Origin: Microbacterium sp. LWH3-1.2
GTDB taxonomy: Bacteria; Actinomycetota; Actinomycetes; Actinomycetales; Microbacteriaceae
DNA: 64,000 nucleotides
NCBI RefSeq assembly: GCF_040675855.1
Contig: NZ_JBEGIK010000001.1
Span: 62,001-126,000 of the forward strand
Direction: 5' to 3'
This document shows positions 17,429 to 25,149 of the stretch, piece by piece (position 1 is the first letter of the stretch; each line of letters begins with the position of its first letter). The notes under the pieces are model-generated. The model did not search any database. It was not told the origin of the DNA and saw nothing but the letters and a program-made list of their open reading frames with translations. The position numbers were made by a program, and so were the translations under genes.

Positions 17429-18715
17429 GTGGAGAATCGCAAGCACAGCCGGCTTCTCGGCTTCGCCATCGCCGGCGTTGCCGCCCTCGCCCTCACCGCC
17501 TGCTCGGGCGGCGGCGGCACCACACCGGGAGCCAGTGAAGACCCAGAAGACGTGTCGGGAACGCTCCGCGTCCTCGTGCCGAGCTTCCCTGCCAGCAACG
17601 AAGGAACGGACGCGTTCGAGGCGATCGTGGATGTCTTCCACGAGACGTACCCGAACGTCGAGGTCGAACCCGACTTCGCCACGTTCGCCAACCTGAACGA
17701 GAAGATCTCGACGTCGATCGCCGGCGGCCAGCCGTACGACGTCCTCGTCACCGGTGTCGGCTGGATCCCCCCGTTCGCCTCGCAGAAGGCCTTCCTCGAC
17801 CTCGAGCAGTTCGGTGTCACGCCGGACTCGATCGCCCAGGACGCGAACCCCGCGATCGTGCCGGCAGTCGAGTACGACGACGCTGTCTACGCCTACCCGC
17901 TGGTGCTCGGCCCGAAGCCGCTCGCACTCAGCCGGTCGGCCTTCGAAGCGGCGGGGCTCGACCCCGACTCGCCGCCCACCACCCTCGAAGAGCTGGCTGA
18001 CGCCGCCGAGAAGCTGACCGTCCGCGACGCCAGCGGCAAAGTCACCCGGGCCGGATTCGACTTCTGGGCTGGACCCGGCGAGTACCGCCAGGACTTCGTC
18101 GCGCTCCTCGGCGCCCTCGGCAACGACCTCTACGACGGCGGCGAACCCGACTTCGACAACGCGCAGGGCGAAGAGGCGCTGGACTGGATCGGCGAGATGA
18201 TCAACGACCGCAAGGTGATCGACTTCGGCCAGAAGTCAGCTTCCGGTGCACCCCTGCTGTACACGAAGGAAGCCGGAATGGGCTTCGTCGGTGGGTACAT
18301 CGACTGCGCCGCTGTCACCCAGGAAGTCTGCGACGACCTCGTCTTCTTCAACCTTGACGACGAGCGCGAAGCAATGTTCGCAGGGGGCCAGCTCGCGTCG
18401 ATCGGCTCCACGACGAAGCTTCCCGACGCTGCGTGGAGCTTCATCGAGGCGCTGTCGACCCCCGAGGCAGAAGCCAGCATCGCCAAGCTGAACTTCGCCG
18501 TTCCCGCCGCCGCCGACGCCGGCCACAGCGAGATCGTGGCAAGCAACCCGGCGAGCACGTTCGCGTACGAGAACCTCGACACCGTCGTCTTCGAGGGTGG
18601 CGCCGAGAACTGGCTCGACCTGCGCAACGTGTTCAACACGGAGCTGGACAAGGCCATCCTCGGCCAGGAGTCCTCCGCGGACGTGCTGGCCAACCTGGCC
18701 GCGCAGTCGAAGTGA
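17429..18715 (+). CDS. Sugar ABC transporter substrate-binding lipoprotein
   Basis: 428-aa extracellular solute-binding protein family 1. Signal peptide with lipobox LTAC (Cys ~25), then a Gly/Ser linker and the two-lobe binding fold (TLRVLVPSFPASNEGTD; ISTSIAGGQPYDVLVTGVGW ~100). It captures oligosaccharides for the two permeases that follow. GTG 17429 has AAGGAGG 6 nt upstream. No ATPase gene is in the operon, so a shared MsiK-type ATPase encoded elsewhere is expected, as is common in actinobacteria. Confidence 0.93.
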   Translation: MENRKHSRLLGFAIAGVAALALTACSGGGGTTPGASEDPEDVSGTLRVLVPSFPASNEGTDAFEAIVDVFHETYPNVEVEPDFATFANLNEKISTSIAGGQPYDVLVTGVGWIPPFASQKAFLDLEQFGVTPDSIAQDANPAIVPAVEYDDAVYAYPLVLGPKPLALSRSAFEAAGLDPDSPPTTLEELADAAEKLTVRDASGKVTRAGFDFWAGPGEYRQDFVALLGALGNDLYDGGEPDFDNAQGEEALDWIGEMINDRKVIDFGQKSASGAPLLYTKEAGMGFVGGYIDCAAVTQEVCDDLVFFNLDDEREAMFAGGQLASIGSTTKLPDAAWSFIEALSTPEAEASIAKLNFAVPAAADAGHSEIVASNPASTFAYENLDTVVFEGGAENWLDLRNVFNTELDKAILGQESSADVLANLAAQSK

Positions 18716-18720
18716 CAACA

Positions 18721-18767
18721 GGTCGGCGCTCGGGGCGAATCACCCGACCTCGCCCCGGGCGCCGACC
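18721..18767 (+). promoter_or_regulatory. Strong intercistronic stem-loop between binding protein and permeases
   Basis: GGTCGGCGCTCGGGGCGA (18721-18738) pairs over 18 bp with 18750-18767 (one T-G wobble) around an 11-nt loop, 5 nt after the binding-protein stop and 21 nt before the permease ATG. Such structures usually stabilise the upstream message and reduce read-through, giving more binding protein than permease. Confidence 0.75.
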
Positions 18768-18788
18768 ACGCACCGAAAGGCTCCAACG

Positions 18789-19754
18789 ATGACGTCGAGC
18801 ATTGAACAGAACGAAGCCGTCGCGCTGAGCGCCCCGACGCTCATCGAGGAGGAGCCGCGACGCCGTCACCCACGGGCGAGCGGGATGATCCGGTCCCAGC
18901 GCCGCGCGGGGTGGATCATGCTCGCCCCCGCCTTCCTCAACATCACCGTCTTCCTCGGCATCCCGCTGGTCGCCGCTGTGGTGCTGAGCTTCACCGACTA
19001 CGGCCTCTTCGCACCGCCCACCTTCATCGGTTTCCAGAACTACGTCGACCTGATCCAGGACCCCGACTTCCAGATCGCCGTCGTCAACACCATCGTCTAC
19101 ACGCTGCTGGTCGTGCCGCTCGGAATGGCGCTCGCGCTCGTCGTCGCACTGGCGCTGAACATGGGAATCAGGGCCAGGTCGCTGTACCGGGTGCTCTTCT
19201 ACATCCCCGTCGTGACCGCCACCGTCTCCGTCGCGACCGTCTGGCTGTGGATCCTCAACCCGAACGTCGGTCTGGCCAACGAGATCCTGGGCCTGTTCGG
19301 ACTGCCGCCCTCGAAGTGGCTCACCTCGCCCGACACCGCGCTGCCGTCGCTGGCCATGATCGGCATCTGGCAGGGCCTCGGAACCAAGATGGTGATCTAC
19401 CTCGCGGCGCTCCAGGGCGTCGACCCCGCCCTCGTGGAGGCGGCCCGCCTCGATGGTGCCAACAGATGGCAGACGTTCTGGAACGTCACCTGGCCGGCAC
19501 TGGGACCGTCGCACTTCTTCGTGCTCGTCACCTCCATCATCGCCTCGTTCCAGGTGTTCGACCTGGTCTACGTCACGACGAAGGGCGGCCCCGCGAACTC
19601 GACACGCGTCCTGGTCTACGACATCTACGAGAACGCGTTCTCCGGGCTCCACTTCGGGCTGGCGTCCGCAGAGTCGGTGTTCATGTTCATCCTGATCGGC
19701 ATCTTCATCCTCGCCGGCCTGCGACTTCAGAAGGGCAACTCCAGTGGTCACTGA
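18789..19754 (+). CDS. Sugar ABC transporter permease (MalF-type)
   Basis: 321-aa inner-membrane permease with six TM helices (first WIMLAPAFLNITVFLGIPLV at ~40). The EAA loop is EAARLDGANRWQTFWNVTWP (~218-237), where the ATPase docks. The N-terminal ~30 residues are cytoplasmic and charged. ATG 18789 follows GAAAGG. It overlaps the next permease by 11 bp. Confidence 0.93.
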   Translation: MTSSIEQNEAVALSAPTLIEEEPRRRHPRASGMIRSQRRAGWIMLAPAFLNITVFLGIPLVAAVVLSFTDYGLFAPPTFIGFQNYVDLIQDPDFQIAVVNTIVYTLLVVPLGMALALVVALALNMGIRARSLYRVLFYIPVVTATVSVATVWLWILNPNVGLANEILGLFGLPPSKWLTSPDTALPSLAMIGIWQGLGTKMVIYLAALQGVDPALVEAARLDGANRWQTFWNVTWPALGPSHFFVLVTSIIASFQVFDLVYVTTKGGPANSTRVLVYDIYENAFSGLHFGLASAESVFMFILIGIFILAGLRLQKGNSSGH

Positions 19755-20649
19755 AGTCATCCGCTACCCCAGCAGCCGCCGCCGTTCCGTTGGCTCCCAT
19801 GTCGGTCGGGCGCTCCTCTATATCGCACTGACCATCGGTGCGGTCGCGATGGTCGTCCCCTTCGTGTGGATGATCCTCACCTCCTTGAAGTCGCCGGCCG
19901 AGGTCACCACGTTCAGCTGGTTCCCCGCAGAGCTGCACTGGGAGAACTATGCCGCGGCGATGAGCGCTGCACCATTCATCGACTACTTCCGCAACAGCCT
20001 CGTCCTCACCATCGGGCAGACGCTGCTGACTCTCGTCTTCGCGACAGCCGCCGGCTACGCGCTCGCGCAGCTACCGATCCGGGGACGCGGGGTGCTGCTC
20101 GGCTACGTCGTCGTGCTGCTGATGGTGCCGTTCCAGGTGGTCATCGTCCCGCTCTTCCTCGTCGTCAAGCAGATCCCGCTCTTCGGTGGCAACGACATCT
20201 TCGGGCAGGGAGGAAACGGATGGCTCGACAGCTGGTGGGGTCTCATCGTCCCCCTCGCGATGGGACCGCTCTACATCTTCCTCGCCCGTCAGTTCTTCAT
20301 CACGCTGCCGCCCGAACTCGGCGAGGCAGCCCGAATCGACGGAGTGAACGAATTCGGCATCTTTGCCCGCATCATGGTGCCGCTGGTGCGGCCGGCTCTC
20401 GTGACGATCGCCGTCTTTCAGATTGAGGCGGCGTGGAACAGCTTCATCTGGCCGCTGGTGTCGACACGTTCGCAGGACCTCCGTCCGCTGCAGCTGGGCT
20501 TGGCGATCTTCGCCCAGGACCCGCTCAACATCCAGTGGTCCTACCTGATGGCGGGTGCCACCTTGGCCACACTGCCGATGATCCTGCTGTTCATTCTCGC
20601 CCAGCGCTACTTCGTGCAGGGACTGGCGAACTCCGGGCTCAAGGGATGA
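19744..20649 (+). CDS. Sugar ABC transporter permease (MalG-type)
   Basis: 301-aa permease partner. TM1 is at ~22-45 (LLYIALTIGAVAMVVPFVWM), and the EAA loop GEAARIDGVNEFGIFARIMV lies at ~195-214. The C-terminus YFVQGLANSGLKG is typical of MalG-like proteins. GTG 19744 lies inside the 3' end of the previous gene (11-bp overlap), indicating coupled translation. Confidence 0.92.
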   Translation: MVTEVIRYPSSRRRSVGSHVGRALLYIALTIGAVAMVVPFVWMILTSLKSPAEVTTFSWFPAELHWENYAAAMSAAPFIDYFRNSLVLTIGQTLLTLVFATAAGYALAQLPIRGRGVLLGYVVVLLMVPFQVVIVPLFLVVKQIPLFGGNDIFGQGGNGWLDSWWGLIVPLAMGPLYIFLARQFFITLPPELGEAARIDGVNEFGIFARIMVPLVRPALVTIAVFQIEAAWNSFIWPLVSTRSQDLRPLQLGLAIFAQDPLNIQWSYLMAGATLATLPMILLFILAQRYFVQGLANSGLKG

Positions 20650-20716
20650 CCACCCGACCCCGTCACACCGGGCCGCGCTCACGTCGGCGGAACCGCCAGC
20701 AGGGACAAGACGCATC

Positions 20717-21862
20717 ATGACCACGCCTCATCACGTGGGCACGCCGGCGGCCCTGGACGTCGTCGGCGGTCCCGTCGCCACGGAGGGACGCGGGCCGGCA
20801 ACGGCATCCCCCGGCCGTCGGCGTGTCAAAGCGGCCTTCGGAATGGCCCCGGAGCTTGCTCCATTCGTGTTCGGACCGGACGAGCGCGGCCGGTTGTCCG
20901 CACTGCTCGAGATCGACGTCGACGACCCCACAGGCGTCCACGGTGACGATGCTGAAGTCAGCGACGTGGAGCTGCTCATCACCGGATGGGGAGCCCCCAT
21001 CCTCGACGAGCCGGCGCTGAACAGGTTCCCCAGGCTGCAGGCCGTCGTGCACTGGGGCGGAGGAATCGACTTCCTCAACCCGGTGGCCGCGAGCCGCGGA
21101 ATCCAGGTTTCCTCGGGTCGGTGGGCCAACGCCATCCCGGTCGCCGAGTACACCGTGGCGATGATCACCTTGGCCGCGAAGGGCGCATTCTGGGCTTCCG
21201 AGCTCTACCGACGCGAGCAGCGGTTCATCGATCGCGAGGGCGAGTTCCCACACACAGGTCTCGCCGGAACGAATATCGGCATCATCGGGGCGTCGACCAT
21301 CGGCACCCTGGTGATCAAGAAGCTCCGGGACTATGACGTGCGCGTGCTGGTCTACGACCCGTTCCTCGCCGCGCAACAGGCTGAGCATCTCGGCGCCGAA
21401 CTCGTCAGCGACCTGCATGAGCTCGCTCGCCGCAGCCGGATCCTGTCGATCCACGCGCCCGACATCCCCCAGACGCGGAGCATGGTGTCTCGCGAAGTCC
21501 TGGCTTCGTTGCCCCACCAGGCGACGCTCATCAACACCGCGCGAGGCGCCCTCGTCGACCAGGATGCCCTCGTGGACGAGCTGTCCACCGGCCGGCTCAA
21601 CGCGGTGCTGGACGTCACCGAGCCGGATGTGCTCCCCAGCGGGCACCCTCTCTACACCCTGCCGAACGTGTTTCTCACGCCGCACCTGGCCGGATCCATG
21701 GGCAACGAGCTCCGACGACTCGGCGCATCGGCTGTCGACGAGGTCGAACGATTCGTAGCGGGAAAGCCTTTCGCGCATGCCATCCCATCGCATGCCTTTC
21801 TTCCGCTGGCTGCTCCCGCATCCGAGGAGCCGCCGAGGGCCCCGACCGGAGCGAACCCGTGA
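20717..21862 (+). CDS. D-isomer-specific 2-hydroxyacid dehydrogenase
   Basis: 381-aa NAD(P)-dependent dehydrogenase. The Rossmann motif is GTNIGIIGASTIGTLVIKKL (~187-206), where the second Gly of GxGxxG is replaced by Ala-Ser. Catalytic positions are the Arg in LINTARGALVD (~276), the Glu in LDVTEPDVL (~305) and the His in LTPHLAGSMGNE (~322). The first ~35 residues are a non-conserved extension. In this operon it probably interconverts a 2-keto or 2-hydroxy sugar acid derived from the lyase product. It overlaps the ROK gene by 4 bp (GTGA). Confidence 0.87.
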   Translation: MTTPHHVGTPAALDVVGGPVATEGRGPATASPGRRRVKAAFGMAPELAPFVFGPDERGRLSALLEIDVDDPTGVHGDDAEVSDVELLITGWGAPILDEPALNRFPRLQAVVHWGGGIDFLNPVAASRGIQVSSGRWANAIPVAEYTVAMITLAAKGAFWASELYRREQRFIDREGEFPHTGLAGTNIGIIGASTIGTLVIKKLRDYDVRVLVYDPFLAAQQAEHLGAELVSDLHELARRSRILSIHAPDIPQTRSMVSREVLASLPHQATLINTARGALVDQDALVDELSTGRLNAVLDVTEPDVLPSGHPLYTLPNVFLTPHLAGSMGNELRRLGASAVDEVERFVAGKPFAHAIPSHAFLPLAAPASEEPPRAPTGANP

Positions 21863-22845
21863 ACGTCGTGCTCGCCGTTGATCTTGGCGGCACCAAGATC
21901 GAGGCGGCCCTCCTCCGTGGAAGCACGGTGCTGCCGAACACACGCGCGCGGCAGGCCACCGGGAGAGACACCACCGCCCAGTCGCTCACAGACGCTGTGC
22001 AGCGCGTCGTGCAGCACGCGCTGGACCACGTCCCGGTTCAGGTCCCCGTCGTCGGGGTCGGGATCGCTTCCGCCGGCCCCATCGACTGCGCGTCCGGCCG
22101 CATCATGCCGGTCAACATGCCCCATCTCGCCGCCGGGTATCCGCTCCTGGACGTGGTGAAGGAAGCCGCGGACCTCGGCGATGTCCCCGTCCGGTTGGGA
22201 CACGACGGCGGCTGCATCGCTCTGGCCGAAAGCTGGCTCGGAGCGACCAAGTCGGCCCGGACCTCTCTCACCCTCGTGGTCTCCACCGGCGTCGGTGGCG
22301 GGATCATCGACCACGACGCTCCCCTCCTCGGCGCCACCGGAAACGCCGGGCATCTCGGACAGATGCGCGTGGGTGACTCCGGCCTCACCCTGGAGGAGCT
22401 CGCGTCTGGCCCCGCCAGCGTCGCCTGGGCGCGCACCCTCGGGTGGGGCGGCGTGACCGGTGAACAGCTCGCCGCCGACGCCGCGTCCGGCGACGCTACC
22501 GCGCGCGCCGCGATCGTACGATCGGCAACCACCGTCGGACATGCCCTCGCAAGCGTGGCTGCCCTCATCGATATCGATGCCGTCGCCGTCGGCGGCGGGT
22601 TCTCACGTTCCGCACCCGATTACGTTGACCTGCTTGCGCGGGCCTACCGGGAGTCCGCCCCGTTCCCGCACCTGAGAGACATTCCCATCGAACGATCCGC
22701 CCTCGGGACGGATGGACCCCTGCAAGGAGGCGCGGCTCTCGCGCTCAGAGCGCACCGAAACAGCGGAATGTCGACGGCCGGGCAGACAACCCCGCGGGAG
22801 CAGTGCACGGTTCTCAGCTCGGCCGGAATCGAGACACGGCGATGA
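21859..22845 (+). CDS. ROK-family sugar kinase-like protein lacking the zinc motif
   Basis: 328-aa ASKHA-fold protein. The phosphate-1 motif is VLAVDLGGTKIEAALL (~4-19), the phosphate-2 motif STGVGGGIIDH (~142), GNAGHLGQM (~160), and the adenosine region AVAVGGGFSRSAPDY (~243). Catalytic Asp is likely in LGHDGGCIALAESW. The usual CxCGxxGC zinc site after GHLG is missing: GDSGLTLEELASGPA closes the gap. No HTH, so it is a kinase type, not a repressor. GTG 21859 overlaps the dehydrogenase TGA, and the stop overlaps the next ATG. Substrate could be galactose freed by the GH36 enzyme or a sugar acid. Confidence 0.85.
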   Translation: MNVVLAVDLGGTKIEAALLRGSTVLPNTRARQATGRDTTAQSLTDAVQRVVQHALDHVPVQVPVVGVGIASAGPIDCASGRIMPVNMPHLAAGYPLLDVVKEAADLGDVPVRLGHDGGCIALAESWLGATKSARTSLTLVVSTGVGGGIIDHDAPLLGATGNAGHLGQMRVGDSGLTLEELASGPASVAWARTLGWGGVTGEQLAADAASGDATARAAIVRSATTVGHALASVAALIDIDAVAVGGGFSRSAPDYVDLLARAYRESAPFPHLRDIPIERSALGTDGPLQGGAALALRAHRNSGMSTAGQTTPREQCTVLSSAGIETRR

Positions 22846-24917
22846 CCACGACTGGCACGGGTGCGGCGCTCCTCAGCGGCACAATCGACCTCCGCTGGTC
22901 CGACGATCAACCTGCCGCGCTGCTGCTGCCGCCGGCGGCCTTCGCCGGATGTGACTCCGTGCCCCTGGTGGAAGTGTTCACGGCCGCCGAGCAGCGAGCT
23001 CGCACCAGCCAGGCGTACGCACGCTCGGCCGTCGGCGCGCGCCTCCGCGTGACCGGCGTCGAGTCAGGGCGGGGCGACGGCGCCGAATGGGTCGAAGTAC
23101 GCCAGCAGGACTCTCGGACAGGTCTTCAGACCCGAACCCGAATCACACGCCCGGCCGGCGTCTGCGCCGTCCGGTTGGACACATCAGTTCGGAACGCGGG
23201 AACGACACCGGTGACCCTGACCGCCGTCACCTCCCTCACCCTGGGGCTCGGGGTGAGCGAGGACGACGCAGACCACCTCCGACTCGGCGTTGCGGCGAGC
23301 GAATGGCTCGCCGAGAACCGCTGGCGAGAATTCCCCCTTCGCGAGGTCGCTCCCCGACTGTCGCTCGGCATCCACGCCCAAGACGGCCGTGGCCATTTCG
23401 CGCTGACCAGCCACGGCACGTGGTCCACCGGCGAGTACCTCCCGGTCGGCGTGCTCACCCACACGGCTGACGGCCACGCGCTGGCCTGGCAGATCGAGAC
23501 CAGCGCCGGATGGCATATGGACCTCAGCCAGGGGCTGCAAGGCGCCACCCTCTCACTGCTCGGCCCGACAGACCTCGAGCACCAGTTCGCCCACCAGCTT
23601 GGCCCCGGGCAGGAGTTCACCGCCGTCCCCGTCGCGATCGCCGTATCGCAGAAGGGCTCCGACGCAGCCATCGGCGAGCTCACGTCCTATCGGCGGTGGC
23701 TGCGGTCATCGCCGGCCGACGAAGAACTCCCCGTCGTCTACAACGACTTCATGAACACGCTGATGGGGCAGCCCTCCACCGACAAGCTGATGCCGCTCAT
23801 CGAAGCTGCCAGTCGTGACGGCGCAGAGGTCTTCTGCATCGACGCCGGGTGGTTCGCCGATCCCGCGCTCGGCGACTGGTGGGACAGCGTTGGCGAATGG
23901 CGCGAAGCCACGACCCGATTCACCGACGGCTTCAAAGCGGTGACCGACGACATCCTCCGCCGCGGCATGCGGGTGGGACTGTGGTTGGAGCCGGAGGTCG
24001 TCGGCGTGACCAGCCCGGTCGCCACCGCTCTGCCTGACGAAGCCTTCTTCCACCGGCTCGGCCAGAAGGTGAGAGAGCACGACCGGTACCACCTCGACTT
24101 CCGCCACCCCGCCGTCGCCGCTTACATCACCGCCGTCGTCGACAGGGTCATCCGTGACTACGGCGTGAGCTACCTGAAGCTCGACTACAACATCAATCCC
24201 GGAGTCGGCACGGACGTCGCAGCGACCTCCGCCGGGGACGGGCTCTTGGGACACACCCGCGCGCACCGGGACTGGCTCATCCGACTTCAGCAGAAGCACC
24301 CCGGCCTGCAGATCGAGAACTGCAGCTCCGGCGGCATGCGCGCCGACTACGCCCTGCTGTCAGCCACCCACCTGCAATCGACCAGCGACCAGCAGGACTT
24401 TCTGCTGTACCCGCCCATTGCCGCGTCCGCGCCGATGTCCGTCCTTCCCGAGCAATGCGGCAACTGGGCCTACCCGTCGATCGAGATGAGCGACGAGGAA
24501 ACCGCCTTCACCCTCGTCAGCGGCCTCAGCGGCCGGCTCTACCTGTCCGGGTTCCTCGACCGTCTCCGTCCAGCGCAGCGTGAACTCATCGGCGACGCCG
24601 TCGAGCTGCACAAGACCCTCCGCCGCAGCCTTCCCGTCGCAACGCCCTTCTGGCCGATCGGATTGCCGCAGTGGGACGACGACATCGTGTGCCTAGGTCT
24701 GCATGTGGTCGGCGGTGACCTCTTGTTCGTCTGGTCACGTGGCAATGGCCGCGAGACACTCCTCCCCGGTGTGACGCACCCTGTTCAGCAACTCTTCCCC
24801 CGACGACTCCCCGTATGGGCCTCGGAACCAACGTCCGATGGGACCCGGATCCACACGCCAGAAGGGCCCTGTGCCCGTGTGCTATGGGTCGCGCATGAGT
24901 TCGGCGGAGCTTGCTGA
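22842..24917 (+). CDS. GH36-type alpha-galactosidase
   Basis: 691-aa intracellular glycosidase (no signal peptide). N-terminal beta-sandwich ~1-280; (beta/alpha)8 barrel ~290-600; small C-terminal beta domain. Key stretches: EVFCIDAGWF (~330), GMRVGLWLEPEVVG (~373), the nucleophile Asp in SYLKLDYNINPG (~447) and the acid/base Asp in ENCSSGGMRADYALLS (~500). It removes terminal alpha-galactose from imported oligosaccharides. ATG 22842 overlaps the ROK stop (ATGA), so it is the last gene of the operon. Confidence 0.9.
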   Translation: MTTTGTGAALLSGTIDLRWSDDQPAALLLPPAAFAGCDSVPLVEVFTAAEQRARTSQAYARSAVGARLRVTGVESGRGDGAEWVEVRQQDSRTGLQTRTRITRPAGVCAVRLDTSVRNAGTTPVTLTAVTSLTLGLGVSEDDADHLRLGVAASEWLAENRWREFPLREVAPRLSLGIHAQDGRGHFALTSHGTWSTGEYLPVGVLTHTADGHALAWQIETSAGWHMDLSQGLQGATLSLLGPTDLEHQFAHQLGPGQEFTAVPVAIAVSQKGSDAAIGELTSYRRWLRSSPADEELPVVYNDFMNTLMGQPSTDKLMPLIEAASRDGAEVFCIDAGWFADPALGDWWDSVGEWREATTRFTDGFKAVTDDILRRGMRVGLWLEPEVVGVTSPVATALPDEAFFHRLGQKVREHDRYHLDFRHPAVAAYITAVVDRVIRDYGVSYLKLDYNINPGVGTDVAATSAGDGLLGHTRAHRDWLIRLQQKHPGLQIENCSSGGMRADYALLSATHLQSTSDQQDFLLYPPIAASAPMSVLPEQCGNWAYPSIEMSDEETAFTLVSGLSGRLYLSGFLDRLRPAQRELIGDAVELHKTLRRSLPVATPFWPIGLPQWDDDIVCLGLHVVGGDLLFVWSRGNGRETLLPGVTHPVQQLFPRRLPVWASEPTSDGTRIHTPEGPCARVLWVAHEFGGAC

Positions 24918-25110
24918 GGAGCTTCCTCCCGATCGAGATCCAGCTCGTCCCGCGCGCATGATGCCGGGGTGAGCGAAGCCTGCCTCGCCTACTGGCGCGC
25001 CCGCCCCGCGGCCGATATCGGGATCGATGATGATGGACTGCCCATCGCGTGTGTGCAGCGTTCGGAATGCGCGTTCCATGCCCGAGGCGTTGGGACCGGG
25101 TCGGCGGGCA

Positions 25111-25143
25111 GGGCCCCTCGACACCCGCCGAGACGAGGGGCCC
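25111..25143. terminator. Hairpin between the convergent alpha-galactosidase and second lyase genes
   Basis: GGGCCCCTCG (25111-25120) pairs perfectly with CGAGGGGCCC (25134-25143), loop 13 nt, just beyond the lyase stop at 25150 and 194 nt past the galactosidase stop. Probably bidirectional. Confidence 0.75.
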
Positions 25144-25149
25144 CACCCG

